Origin: Mycolicibacterium sp. TUM20985
Lineage (GTDB): Bacteria > Actinomycetota > Actinomycetes > Mycobacteriales > Mycobacteriaceae
Length of the DNA: 64,000 nt
Direction of reading: 5' to 3'
NCBI RefSeq assembly: GCF_030295745.1
Contig: NZ_AP027291.1
Location: 4,836,001-4,900,000, forward strand
Positions 1-12,540 of the stretch are shown one piece after another. Every line of letters begins with the position of its first letter. The stretch's first letter is position 1. Position numbers and translations under genes: made by a program. The notes beneath the pieces were generated by a model. It did no database searches and was not told the origin of the DNA. It worked only from the letters and a program-made list of their open reading frames with translations.

Positions 1-532
<532 letters not shown>

Positions 533-581
533 CTAGATGACTATCAATCAAAAGCGCGGACCGCGGGGGTCCCCAAAACAG

Positions 582-4100
<3,519 letters not shown>

Positions 4101-4215
4101 CGGATGCGACGATCGGGAACCGGCCGGAACCGGACCCTTTGCCGCGTTATCTGCATTAGGTTCGGCTGGCGTTCTCAAGCCTGATCTCGGCCCCCACGGC
4201 ACACGCCTAGTTCAC

Positions 4216-4248
4216 TGAGCAGAGCTCAGGCTAGGACCACGGTGTCAA
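4216..4248 (-). promoter_or_regulatory. Possible rpoB promoter element and palindrome
   Basis: The 370-nt gap 4101-4470 holds the rpoB leader. On the minus strand a consensus TTGACA lies at 4248-4243. It is followed by a perfect 6-bp inverted repeat with a 3-nt loop (CTGAGC-TCT-GCTCAG, 4230-4216). No convincing -10 hexamer is seen at 16-18 nt. The palindrome covers where the -10 would be and could be an operator. No gene is visible in the rest of the gap. Confidence 0.3.
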
Positions 4249-4470
4249 GGACGGGCGAGGGGTGGGCAGGATGCAGCCAGCGCAACGTCCAACAATAGCG
4301 CAGACCGGCGCATTCCTCAACCACGGCATGCGGCGGCGGAGCGCTCACGAGATCGGCGCTGGCTGGCGTCCTCTACCCGTGCACACATGCTGCCCAACAG
4401 ATTGGCCCGTTTTCGCGTTTCCGTCAAGACTTCACACGCGGTTTGGGGAAGGAAAACTGGCCGGTAACCG

Positions 4471-6597
4471 CTAGACGGTGACCAGGTTGGACGCCGCGGC
4501 GGGTTGGCGGGTCGGGAAGATCCAGCGCTTGACGCCCTTCACCGACGCCCGGCCCAGCAGCTCTTGGTACAGCGCGTCGGGGACCGTACGAGTGCGGCTG
4601 AGCAGGAACCCCGTGAGCCCGTTCGCATCGCTGACCACGGCCCAGCTGTAGTCGGGGGCCAGATCGACGATCCAGTAGTTGCCGGGCTCGCTGGCCGACG
4701 GCGGCCCGAAGAACGTCACGTTCAACCTGTTGTTGTCGGCGTTCAGCGGCACCGCCGTACCGAAGATGCGGGACTCCGGCCCGTTGTTGAAGAAGTAGTT
4801 GCCGGAGTTCTCGACGCCGATCGTTCCGTCGCCGTTGTCGGTGTACACGGCGGTGGTGTTCACCAGCCCGATCGAGAAGAACTGTCGCACGCTGCCCACC
4901 TCGTACCAGGTGCCCAGGTACTTCTCGACGTCGACGACCGGTGGCGGTCCGAGCACGACCCCGGCGGCCTGCCCGAAGACGATGTAGTCGTCCGGATCGC
5001 CGTAGGTCCCGTAGACACCGTCGGTCGGCCCGAGGCCGGCATACATGTCGTTGATCCAGCCGTTGGCCAGCGTGTACACGGCCTCCGTGTTGCCCGGAGG
5101 GGACCGCTTGATCACCAGCTGGCTGACGAAGTCGATGATCGCCGATCCGCCGATCAGCGAATCGACGTGCGAGCCGTCGACCAGAACGTCGCCGACGAAC
5201 TGATTCGGCCGCAGCGCCACCAGGTCAGTCGTGGTCTGGCCGTTGGCATTCCATGCCTGCGGCGGCGCGGCGATCTGATACACCGGGATCTCCAGTGCGT
5301 CCAAGCTGGCCAACGCGCTCGCGAAGGTGCCGTTCGACGAGACGCCGTCATACATGACGACCCCGAGGAGATCGTTGGTCGCGGCCGAGACGGCGTCGAC
5401 GTAGAACCCACCCGCAGCCGTGGCCAGCCCGCCGCCCGCCGAGTGCCCGGTCAGAACGAACTTGTCCGGCAGCACGCCGTGGTAGCCGGCGGCCAAGGCG
5501 CTGGCGGTCAACGACGTCCGACTCGGATCGATGAACAATGCGGCCACGCCCTGCTGCATCGGGACTGCGCTGAGAGTGCAACCGGCGCAGGTGAAGAAGC
5601 CGAAGGACGGGATGTTGGGCACCACCACGACGCTGTTGGTGCGCTGTGCCAGGTCCGCCGCGAGGGCCGAGTACCAGAAGTTGGACCCGAGGAAGCCGTG
5701 CTGCAGCAGCACCACACCCTGCGCCCGCACCGTGCCGTCGGCCTGGGTCGGGAAGTACCAGTCGGCCGCGCCGGTATAGGTGGACGTGCCGACCGGGATC
5801 GCCAGGCTCGAACTGCCGACCTTGACGCCGGTCACCCCGTTGATCAACGACGTGCCGGGCACCGGATCAGCCGGCACACCCACCACGTTGGCCGGCACCG
5901 GCGGGAGGGGCGGCAACAAGCCGAACGGCGACAGCAGGCTGATCAAGATGGTGGCGATCGGGCCCGGGGTGGGGCGCACGATTCCCGGCGCGGTGAAGGT
6001 GTTGGCCGTGGGGGCCAGGCTGCTGGCCGCGGCGAACGGGATGGCCTCGACGACGGGCTCGGGCGCTACCGCGACCGCGGCCTGCGGCTCGACGATCGGA
6101 GCAGCCTCGGCTGGCGGCGTGGATGCCTTGGGCGTGGGGTCGACGGTCTTCTCGACCTCTTGGGCGGCCACCGGTTCGGTCGCGACGGCCTCCGTCTGCG
6201 CCGCCGGCTCCGAGTGCTTGGTCGACGTCACCGCGGCCGGCTGGACCTGCTCGACGGGTTCGGCCGTCTCGGTCTCGTCCCGGCGGACCGTCACGGTGGA
6301 GGCGCTCACGGTGCTGGTCGGCTTGTCGACGCTCGTCGCGCCGGCACCCGAATCATGGTTGTTGTCAACGTCTTTGGTGCCAACTGGGGCGTCGTCGGTG
6401 GCAGTCTGCGAAGTCTGGGACGACTCGGTCGTCGACGGCCCCGGTCCGGCGTCGGGGGTGTCCGACTCGGCGGCGGCGAGCCCGCTCCCGGCCCCGAGCG
6501 CGATGCCTGCTCCCGCGACCATGATCCACAACGCGCGCAGCATCTTCTTCGACGTCACCGCCGGACTGTAACCGGCCGCACCGACGAGGCGGCACAT
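4471..6597 (-). CDS. Secreted alpha/beta-hydrolase (lipase-like) fused to a C-terminal lipocalin domain
   Basis: A three-part protein of about 708 residues. The N-terminus has a KK-charged signal peptide (TSKKMLRALWIMVAGAGIAL...GLAAAES), followed by a ~150-residue Thr/Ala/Pro/Glu-rich linker. The middle is an alpha/beta-hydrolase with LLQHGFLGSNFWYS (oxyanion region) and nucleophile elbow GHSAGGG. The last ~150 residues are a lipocalin (GTWYEVGSVRQFFSIGL, then YWIVDLAPDYSWAVV and a C-terminal LLSRTRT), as in Blc-type lipid carriers. It probably hydrolyses a lipid or ester outside the membrane. The frame opens at TTG 6609; ATG 6597 and GTG 6558 (just before TSKKM) are alternative starts and none has a clear ribosome site. 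The domain fusion is unusual. Confidence 0.8.
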   Translation of the reverse strand: MCRLVGAAGYSPAVTSKKMLRALWIMVAGAGIALGAGSGLAAAESDTPDAGPGPSTTESSQTSQTATDDAPVGTKDVDNNHDSGAGATSVDKPTSTVSASTVTVRRDETETAEPVEQVQPAAVTSTKHSEPAAQTEAVATEPVAAQEVEKTVDPTPKASTPPAEAAPIVEPQAAVAVAPEPVVEAIPFAAASSLAPTANTFTAPGIVRPTPGPIATILISLLSPFGLLPPLPPVPANVVGVPADPVPGTSLINGVTGVKVGSSSLAIPVGTSTYTGAADWYFPTQADGTVRAQGVVLLQHGFLGSNFWYSALAADLAQRTNSVVVVPNIPSFGFFTCAGCTLSAVPMQQGVAALFIDPSRTSLTASALAAGYHGVLPDKFVLTGHSAGGGLATAAGGFYVDAVSAATNDLLGVVMYDGVSSNGTFASALASLDALEIPVYQIAAPPQAWNANGQTTTDLVALRPNQFVGDVLVDGSHVDSLIGGSAIIDFVSQLVIKRSPPGNTEAVYTLANGWINDMYAGLGPTDGVYGTYGDPDDYIVFGQAAGVVLGPPPVVDVEKYLGTWYEVGSVRQFFSIGLVNTTAVYTDNGDGTIGVENSGNYFFNNGPESRIFGTAVPLNADNNRLNVTFFGPPSASEPGNYWIVDLAPDYSWAVVSDANGLTGFLLSRTRTVPDALYQELLGRASVKGVKRWIFPTRQPAAASNLVTV

Positions 6598-6625
6598 TAC
6601 TGTCGCCAACGTCAGAAATACGACA

Positions 6626-7375
6626 TCAAGTCTTGGCGACCTTGCGTCCGGCGACGGTCTGCGACGCCGCCGATACGTTCCTGGTCACGTCGATCAGACC
6701 GGCCGCCCGCATCGCGTCGGTGATCTCGTCGACGTCGAACAGCCGAAGCGGCGCCAGTCGCGACGCCGCCAACTCGGCCCGGCGTAGCGGCGCGGGCCCG
6801 CGGGCGCACGTCGTGAGGACGGCGATCCGGCCGCCGGGCTTCAACACGCGGACCATCTCGCGCAGCGATCCGAACGGATCGGCCATGAGATACAGCGCCC
6901 CGTAACAACTGATCGCGTCGAACGTGGCGTCGGCGAACGGTAGGTCGACGGCGTCCCCGCGGACGTATCCAACGGGGCTGCCGGGCGTGGTCTCGCGCAC
7001 GGCCTGCGCCAGCATGGTCGGCGAACTGTCCACCCCGACCGTGAGGCCGTCCGGCCCGACTTGTTCGACGAGCGTGCGGGTGGTGTTCCCCGGACCGCAG
7101 GCGACGTCGAGCACGGTGTCCCCTGGACCAACGTCGAGCAACCGCAGCCTGCGTTGGTCCTCCTGGGCCGTGTTGCGCGCCGTGAAACCCCAGAACAGCA
7201 CGGGGCGCCAGACCCGTTCGTAGATCTTCGGTAGCACGGTCGAACCCATGACTCGCTGACCGGTGGTCTGCGGGACGCGGGCGTCACCCATGACGTCGAA
7301 GTACCCGTCCACGACCGTGGCAGGACGGTTGAGCAGAGCGCGCGTTCGCCGGTCGGCTGGACCGGGCAGCGTCAC
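6626..7375 (-). CDS. SAM-dependent class I methyltransferase
   Basis: 249 residues with a class I methyltransferase fold: motif I LDVACGPGN, the acidic residue after beta-2 (VGVDSSPTM), a ...GDAVDLPFADATFD... motif, and post-motif RVLKPGGRIAVL. This is the UbiE/Methyltransf_11 type, acting on an unknown small molecule or lipid. The GTG start overlaps the stop of mkl by 4 nt (GTGA), so the two are probably translationally coupled. A mobile-element or broken-gene origin is not suggested. Confidence 0.8.
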   Translation of the reverse strand: MTLPGPADRRTRALLNRPATVVDGYFDVMGDARVPQTTGQRVMGSTVLPKIYERVWRPVLFWGFTARNTAQEDQRRLRLLDVGPGDTVLDVACGPGNTTRTLVEQVGPDGLTVGVDSSPTMLAQAVRETTPGSPVGYVRGDAVDLPFADATFDAISCYGALYLMADPFGSLREMVRVLKPGGRIAVLTTCARGPAPLRRAELAASRLAPLRLFDVDEITDAMRAAGLIDVTRNVSAASQTVAGRKVAKT

Positions 7376-8469
7376 TCCTTGACGAGCGGGATGGACGCCG
7401 TCGGGGCTTCTTCTTCGGCAGCATTGCGATGCCGTGCGGTGGCGTCGTCATTGCCGTTGGTGTTGGCCATGCTGGACGTCTTGTGCTGGTTGTGGCCGTC
7501 GAGGTCCTTGCGGATGGCGTCCTGCGCGGCCGGCGGCAGGGTGTGCATGATCTCGCGGACCCTGGCCTGGCGACGCTCCACGGCCTTGCGTTCCGGCATC
7601 CCGGGGGTCGCGTTGACCTGCGGCGGAACACCTTCGATCTCCTCGGTGCCACCGTCGTGGTGGCCGGCGTCGATCAACGCCTGCTCCTCGGCCATCGTCG
7701 ACTCGTCCTTTTCCTCGGACATGCCGATGGGGCCGATGCGGCGACCATTGAGGAACTGCTTGACCACCGGCTCGTCAGAGGTCAGGAGCACCTCGCGCGG
7801 ACCGAACATCACCAGGTGCTTGCGGAACAGCATGCCCATGTTGTCGGGCACCGTGCGGGCGATGTTGATGTTGTGCGTGACGATGAGGATGGTGCAGTCG
7901 ATCTGGGCGTTGATGTCGATCAGCAGCTGCGAGAGGTACGCCGTACGGACGGGGTCAAGACCGGAGTCGGGCTCGTCGCAGAGGATGATCTGCGGGTCCA
8001 GCACCAGCGAGCGGGCCAGCCCGGCGCGCTTGCGCATACCGCCGGAGATCTCGCCGGGGAACTTGGTCTCGTCACCGGTCAGGCCGACCAAATCGAGCTT
8101 CTCCATCACGATCTGACGGATCTCGGATTCCTTCTTCTTCGTGTGCTCACGAAGCGGGAACGCCGTGTTGTCGTACAGGCTCATCGACCCGAAGAGCGCG
8201 CCGTCCTGGAACATCACGCCGAACAGGGTGCGGATCTCGTAGAGCTCCTTGGCCGAGCACTCGATGATGTTGGTGCCGTCGACGATGATCTTGCCGCGCT
8301 CGGGACGCAGGAGACCGATCAGCGATTTCAGGAACACCGACTTACCGGTACCCGACGGGCCCAGCAGCACGCTCACCTCACCGTGTGGGATGTCGAATGT
8401 GACGTCTTCCCAAATTCGCTGGGGCCCGAAGGACTTCGTCAGTCCCTCAACCTGAATGCCAATGCCCAC
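7372..8469 (-). CDS. mkl: ABC transporter ATPase of Mce lipid importers (Mkl/MceG)
   Basis: 365 residues. The ATPase domain has Walker A GPSGTGKS (about residues 38-45), the Mkl/MlaF-type signature ISGGMRKRAGLARSL, Walker B IILCDEPDSGLDPV and the switch His in IVTHN. The family (MlaF/MceG) powers Mce transporters that import sterols and lipids; the mce permeases are elsewhere. A polar ~110-residue tail after the ATPase domain (EEKDESTMAEEQ...) is typical of mycobacterial Mkl. The position next to rplL/rplJ and rpoB is syntenic with Rv0655 of M. tuberculosis. The downstream methyltransferase overlaps it by 4 nt. Confidence 0.95.
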   Translation of the reverse strand: MGIGIQVEGLTKSFGPQRIWEDVTFDIPHGEVSVLLGPSGTGKSVFLKSLIGLLRPERGKIIVDGTNIIECSAKELYEIRTLFGVMFQDGALFGSMSLYDNTAFPLREHTKKKESEIRQIVMEKLDLVGLTGDETKFPGEISGGMRKRAGLARSLVLDPQIILCDEPDSGLDPVRTAYLSQLLIDINAQIDCTILIVTHNINIARTVPDNMGMLFRKHLVMFGPREVLLTSDEPVVKQFLNGRRIGPIGMSEEKDESTMAEEQALIDAGHHDGGTEEIEGVPPQVNATPGMPERKAVERRQARVREIMHTLPPAAQDAIRKDLDGHNQHKTSSMANTNGNDDATARHRNAAEEEAPTASIPLVKE

Positions 8470-8632
8470 GCGCGATCCTTCCGCCAGTGCTTTTGCACGC
8501 CAAACAAGCAGACCCGCCTGTGGCTTGAGTCACTGTAGCGCACTAGATATGGGCCCTCTTCTCTTTGGGGCATGTGCGTGCGCAATAAACCTGTTTGCTC
8601 GACTCGCCCTTGGGCGCTCGGTCCAGATACGA

Positions 8633-8662
8633 AAGAGCCCCCGGGAGATCCCGGGGGCTCTT
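8633..8662 (-). terminator. Rho-independent-type terminator after rplL
   Basis: Perfect 14-bp inverted repeat (AAGAGCCCCCGGGA-GA-TCCCGGGGGCTCTT) placed 13 nt after the rplL stop on the minus strand. There is no long U-tract, which is common for mycobacterial terminators. It separates the rplJL transcript from mkl. The remaining gap to 8470 should hold the mkl promoter, but I see no clear hexamers. Confidence 0.85.
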
Positions 8663-8675
8663 CGCGTGCGAACTC

Positions 8676-9062
8676 TTACTTGACGGTGACCTTGGCGCCG
8701 GCGGCCTCGAGCTTGGCCTTGGCATCCTCGGCGGCGTCCTTGTTGACCTTCTCGAGCAGCGGCTTGGGGGCGCTGTCGACGAGATCCTTGGCCTCCTTGA
8801 GGCCCAGGCCCGAGACGATCTCACGGACGACCTTGATGACGCCGATCTTCTTCTCGCCGGCACCTTCGAGGATGACGTCGAATTCCGACTGCTCCTCGGC
8901 GGCCTCGGCGGGAGCAGCGGCACCCGGAGCGGCGGCCGCGGCGACCGGGGCTGCCGCGGTGACGTCGAAGGTCTCCTCGAACGCCTTGACGAACTCCGAG
9001 AGCTCCAACAGGGTCAGTTCCTTGAACGCGTCGAGCAGGTCTTCAGTGCTCAGCTTGGCCAT
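8676..9062 (-). CDS. rplL: 50S ribosomal protein L7/L12
   Basis: 128 residues, the usual length. The N-terminal dimerisation domain ([20 protein letters not shown]), the flexible Ala/Pro hinge ([17 protein letters not shown]) and the C-terminal factor-binding domain ([20 protein letters not shown]) are all present. It forms the ribosomal stalk with L10 and recruits GTPase factors. It lies 46 nt downstream of rplJ in the same operon and is followed by a strong terminator. Confidence 0.98.
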   Translation of the reverse strand: MAKLSTEDLLDAFKELTLLELSEFVKAFEETFDVTAAAPVAAAAAPGAAAPAEAAEEQSEFDVILEGAGEKKIGVIKVVREIVSGLGLKEAKDLVDSAPKPLLEKVNKDAAEDAKAKLEAAGAKVTVK

Positions 9063-9108
9063 GATGTGGTCCTTCCTTACTTCTTGCTTGGGTCTTTGGT
9101 GGTGGTGA

Positions 9109-9723
9109 TCAGGCGTCGGCCGGGGCCTCGGCCACGGCGTCCGTCGGTGCTTCTACTTCTGGTTCTGCATCTGCGGCGTCGGCTGCCGGAGCGGCGGGAG
9201 CGCCTTCGGCGGCCTCCCGCTTCTCCTGCAGTGCGAAGACGAGGCGGGCGACCTGCGCTGCCGGGGCGGCGAACAGCGCCGCAGCCTGGCTGGTCTTGGC
9301 CTTCATCGCACCGGCCAGCTTGGCCAGCAGCACCTCGCGCGACTCGAGGTCCGCGATGCGGTTGACCTCGTCCACGGACAGCGCCTTGCCGTCCATGTAG
9401 CCGCCCTTGATGATGAGGGCCTTGTTGTCCTTGGCGAACGTCTTGATTGCCTTGGCGGCATCGACGGGCTCACCCTTGATGAACGCGATGGCGGTCGGAC
9501 CGGTGAACAGTTCGTCGAGACCCGTCACACCTGCCTCGGACGCGGCACGCTTCACCAGGGTGTTCTTGGCGACCGAGTAGGTCGCGGAGCCTCCGAGGGA
9601 CTTGCGCAGATCCGCAAGGTTGGCCACGGTGAGCCCGCGATACTCGGTGACGACCGTGGCGGTCGACTCCTTGAACTGCTCGGCGATGTCGGCAACGGCG
9701 GTGGCCTTTTCAGCTTTGGCCAT
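9109..9723 (-). CDS. rplJ: 50S ribosomal protein L10
   Basis: 204 residues. The N-terminal rRNA-binding domain ([20 protein letters not shown], then [12 protein letters not shown]) and the L12-binding helix are present. An Ala/Glu/Pro-rich tail beyond residue ~170 ([14 protein letters not shown]) is typical of actinobacterial L10. It anchors L7/L12 dimers to 23S rRNA. Expression is expected to be autoregulated through the structured leader just upstream. Confidence 0.98.
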   Translation of the reverse strand: MAKAEKATAVADIAEQFKESTATVVTEYRGLTVANLADLRKSLGGSATYSVAKNTLVKRAASEAGVTGLDELFTGPTAIAFIKGEPVDAAKAIKTFAKDNKALIIKGGYMDGKALSVDEVNRIADLESREVLLAKLAGAMKAKTSQAAALFAAPAAQVARLVFALQEKREAAEGAPAAPAADAADAEPEVEAPTDAVAEAPADA

Positions 9724-9913
9724 GCATGCCTCCTATCTAGGAATGGGTCCGTCGGTCGACCCCAGATACGACGAACGCCCCGGCGCAGAGCGGCCGGGGC
9801 GTGAAGATCCACTGGCGCATGCCAGCGGTAGTGCCTCGTCCTCCTGCGTGGGCCGCCCGGGATGTCCGGGACCTTCAACCGATTACTCGGTGACCGACGG
9901 TCTTCGGTGGAAC
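9724..9913 (-). ncRNA. L10 leader (autoregulatory 5' UTR of rplJL)
   Basis: The ~190-nt untranslated leader between the inferred promoter and rplJ contains a perfect 9-bp GC-rich hairpin at 9776-9801 (CGCCCCGGC / GCCGGGGCG, 8-nt loop) with unpaired flanks. In many bacteria the L10(L12)4 complex binds such a leader and represses translation. The position and hairpin fit that family; the kink-turn itself was not modelled. Confidence 0.6.
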
Positions 9914-9919
9914 GTCCCA

Positions 9920-9949
9920 AGAATAGCGTGCGCGCCGCCGATCAGCCAA
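9920..9949 (-). promoter_or_regulatory. Probable rplJL promoter
   Basis: On the minus strand a TTGGCT (-35, 9949-9944) is separated by 18 nt from TATTCT (-10, 9925-9920), close to mycobacterial SigA promoters (TANNNT). It would start transcription near 9913 and give a ~190-nt leader before rplJ. Confidence 0.55.
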
Positions 9950-10130
9950 AACAGACGCCGTCACGCGCCCCTGGCGACGTCTGAGGCGAGGATGACATCG
10001 ACGCGTCCCTGGGAGTATGCCGGGGCCGCCGTGAGCTCAGCAACTCACAGCTGATCCGCAGACGGGCATGCCGGCGTCCCCCCGAGCGTCAACTTCTCGG
10101 CTTCCGTCGCAGGTGATCGTAATAAGTTCG

Positions 10131-10192
10131 CCGTTGCGGTTGGGGTTGGCGCCTGCCACTATGAGGAAACTGATTGGGGGATCGGCAAACAC
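10131..10192 (+). promoter_or_regulatory. Promoter and leader shared with the gene at 32292
   Basis: CCGTTG at 10131, GCCTGCCA at 10151 and a long identical block (CTGATTGGGG...) reaching the ATG at 10193 are repeated with identical spacing at 32230-32291. TTGCGG (10133) and CACTAT (10157) at 18-nt spacing may be the -35 and -10. The block includes a GGGGGA that may serve as the ribosome site. The rest of the gap 9950-10130 shows no gene. Confidence 0.5.
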
Positions 10193-10603
10193 ATGAGCAG
10201 TTCCAGGGGGCGTCGTCGCGACGCGGACGCAGTGGTTCGTCGTACATCTCAGCACTGTCCGGAGCTGCAGAAGCTCATCGAAGCCCAGGCCACGCTCGAT
10301 CACGCTCGCCAGCACGCCAAGTGGAAGCGCGAGTGCAAGAACCTGCAGTCGGCCTCGCATGCCGTGCAGGTGGCGGCCCTGGCCGCACACGACGCCGGGA
10401 TCGGGTGGGCCGAGATCGGTGACGTCCTCGGCATCGAACGCGCGATGCCGCAACCCGCGACTCCGACCGTCGCGCTCGAGCCGATTCCTCTGCCCACGCC
10501 GGAGCCCACCCCCGCGCTCGACATCCCGCGGAACCGGACGCAGAACGTCGTGACGGCCACCCTTCACCACTTCCCCGAGAACAGGCAGTGGGTCGCCGGC
10601 TAG
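10193..10603 (+). CDS. Small basic protein with helix-turn-helix-like segment (paralogue of 32292-32588)
   Basis: 136 residues, start ATGAGCAGTTCC. The N-terminus is basic (SSSRGRRRDADAVVRR). A coiled helical region (EAQATLDHARQHAKWKRECK) leads into GIGWAEIGDVLGIERAM, which matches the W-x-x-I-G-x-x-L-G-x-x-R helix-turn-helix pattern common in actinobacterial regulators. A Pro-rich tail follows (PLPTPEPTPALDIP). The second copy at 32292 shares the N-terminus, the helix layout and the whole upstream leader. It is probably a DNA-binding regulator; its target is unknown. The stop overlaps the convergent alpha-glucosidase stop by 4 nt. Confidence 0.7.
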   Translation: MSSSRGRRRDADAVVRRTSQHCPELQKLIEAQATLDHARQHAKWKRECKNLQSASHAVQVAALAAHDAGIGWAEIGDVLGIERAMPQPATPTVALEPIPLPTPEPTPALDIPRNRTQNVVTATLHHFPENRQWVAG

Positions 10604-12243
10604 TTCGGCGACGTCACCAGCCACGCCGCGGCATCAGCGGGAAGGTGCGTCTCGGTACCCGACTCCGACGCCAGGATCACCCGCGCCCCGGAAGGTAGGG
10701 CCGCGGGCGCCTCGCCCGTGTTGACCCAGCACTGTGAGTCTCCACGTCGGAACGCGACCACCTCCGGCGCGGTCGCGATCCACTCCACGTCGCCGGCGTC
10801 CACCCACCGCGTCGGGCGCTCCGCGAGCGCCGCCCGGTAGAGGTTGAGCGTCGAGTCCGGGTCACCATCCTGCGCCTCGGCGGTATGCGAGGACCAGTGC
10901 GGCGGCTGCGGCAGCCACGTGTCCACAGCGGCATCGGGTGAGAACCCGTACGGCGCCACGACATTCGACCACGGGAGCGGAACCCGGCAGCCGTCGCGGC
11001 CTACGTCGGTGTAACCGGACTGCACCCAGATCGGGTCCTGACGCACCTCGTCCGGAAGATCCTCGACCTCCTCGAGGCCGAGCTCCTCGCCCTGGTAGAC
11101 GTACGCCGTTCCGGGGAGCGCCAATTGAATGAGCGCCGCCGCCCTGGCCCGGCGGCGGCCCACCTGGTAGTCGGCGGACTCCTCGTCCCACCGCGCCCGC
11201 TCCCAGTCGGTCTCGACGAGATGGTCGGGCTGCGAGCGGGAGTAGCGGGTGACGGTCCTGGTGACATCGTGGTTCGACAACACCCACGTCGGCGGAGCTC
11301 CAACGGTCGCGGCGACGGTGATGGCGTCGTCGACGACCTGGTGCAGCACGTCCGCCCGCCACGGTGCCCGAAGGAAGTCGAACTGGAACGCGGTGTGCAA
11401 CTCGTCGGGACGCAGGTATCGGGCCAGTCGATCATTGCTGGGCACCCACGCCTCGGCGATGAAGATGCGTTCTGGTGCATAACGATTCGCGACTGCGCGC
11501 CATCCGCGGTAGATCTCGTGCACGCCGTCCTGGTCCCACGCGGGGTGCGCGGCGGTCTGCTGGACCAGCGTCGGCGCGGCGTCGTCTCCGGTGCCGCCGT
11601 CCGGCAATCCCTCGGCCTTCACCAACCCGTGCGCGACGTCGATGCGGAAGCCGTCGACGCCCTTGTCGAACCAGAACGCCAGCACGTCCTCGAATTCGGC
11701 ACGGACGTCGGGGTTGTCCCAATTGAAGTCCGGCTGGCCGGGAGCGAACAGATGCAGGTACCACTGACCGTCGGCGACCCTGGTCCAGGCAGGCCCGCCG
11801 AAGACGCTCTGCCAGTCGTTCGGCGGCTGCGCGCCGTCCGTCCCACGGCCGGAACGGAAGTTGTAGCGGTCGCGTGCGCCCGGCTCGTCCGCCAGCGCCG
11901 CGATGAACCAGGCGTGATGGTCGGAGCTGTGATTGGGCACGATGTCGAGGATCACGTGGAGGCCCGCCTCGTGCGCTTCGGCGATCAGCCGGTCGGCCTC
12001 GGGCAGCGTGCCGTAGACCGGTTCGATGTCCCGGTAGTCCGAGACGTCGTATCCGGCGTCGGCCATCGGCGACGGGTACCAGGGATTGATCCAGATGGCG
12101 TCGACGCCAAGGCGGGCCAGGTACGGCAGCCGGTCGCGCAGGCCGGCCACGTCGCCGACGCCGTCACCGTTGCCGTCGGCGAAGCTGCGGATGTAGACCT
12201 GGTAGACGACGGCGGTCTGCCACCAGGAATCGACGGGCGCCAC
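10600..12243 (-). CDS. aglA: Alpha-glucosidase / alpha-amylase family GH13
   Basis: 547 residues covering a full GH13 enzyme: WWQTAVVYQVYIRSFADGN at the N-terminus, region I DIVPNHSSDHH, region II GFRIDVAHG (nucleophile Asp), region III IFIAEAW (acid/base Glu) and region IV LSNHDVTR. It hydrolyses alpha-glucosides (oligosaccharides, possibly trehalose or sucrose) in the cytoplasm, as no signal peptide is present. The GTG start has GAGGAG 6-11 nt upstream. It is divergent from an ABC sugar-import operon, suggesting it degrades the imported sugar. It resembles AglA (Rv2471) of M. tuberculosis; the symbol is by resemblance. Confidence 0.88.
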   Translation of the reverse strand: MAPVDSWWQTAVVYQVYIRSFADGNGDGVGDVAGLRDRLPYLARLGVDAIWINPWYPSPMADAGYDVSDYRDIEPVYGTLPEADRLIAEAHEAGLHVILDIVPNHSSDHHAWFIAALADEPGARDRYNFRSGRGTDGAQPPNDWQSVFGGPAWTRVADGQWYLHLFAPGQPDFNWDNPDVRAEFEDVLAFWFDKGVDGFRIDVAHGLVKAEGLPDGGTGDDAAPTLVQQTAAHPAWDQDGVHEIYRGWRAVANRYAPERIFIAEAWVPSNDRLARYLRPDELHTAFQFDFLRAPWRADVLHQVVDDAITVAATVGAPPTWVLSNHDVTRTVTRYSRSQPDHLVETDWERARWDEESADYQVGRRRARAAALIQLALPGTAYVYQGEELGLEEVEDLPDEVRQDPIWVQSGYTDVGRDGCRVPLPWSNVVAPYGFSPDAAVDTWLPQPPHWSSHTAEAQDGDPDSTLNLYRAALAERPTRWVDAGDVEWIATAPEVVAFRRGDSQCWVNTGEAPAALPSGARVILASESGTETHLPADAAAWLVTSPN

Positions 12244-12540
12244 GGCTCTCCTCGGATCGGTTCATCACGTTTGGGGACACAGACTTCCCATGCGGGCGCA
12301 GTGCTGTCAAACGCATCTACCCGTTCCACGCAGCGCCAATACGGTGTGCCGCGTCACTGGCGGAAACCGGAGCTCCGCAACGGCTTCCGAGGGGCCGATG
12401 ATCAGCGGGCGCGAAGGGGGCGTCGAGATTCGAGTCGAGCCACTGGACGAAACCGCATGTGAGGTGTGCCACACTCGGGGGCAGGTCGAATGGGTGCTGA
12501 CGGCTCCCGGGAGCTCACGGATCGCACAGACGAGGGACGC
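12244..12540 (+). promoter_or_regulatory. Divergent control region between alpha-glucosidase and sugar ABC operon
   Basis: The 297-nt gap between divergent genes must hold both promoters. A perfect palindrome GTGTG-C-CACAC lies at 12464-12474, about 70 nt before the lipoprotein ATG, and CGAG motifs repeat at 12423-12438. An upstream in-frame start at 12466 would destroy the lipoprotein signal, so this region is taken as non-coding. No regulator gene adjoins it; the nearest is the WYL gene at 23.9 kb. Confidence 0.35.

Noticed and set aside
4504-6723. 739-codon plus-strand frame over the hydrolase-lipocalin gene
   Set aside because: Arg/Gly/His-rich translation without domains; the minus-strand frame has clear signal peptide, hydrolase and lipocalin motifs.
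9776-9801. GC-rich hairpin as a terminator
   Set aside because: It lies inside the leader between the rplJ promoter and start codon, so an L10 autoregulatory structure is more likely.
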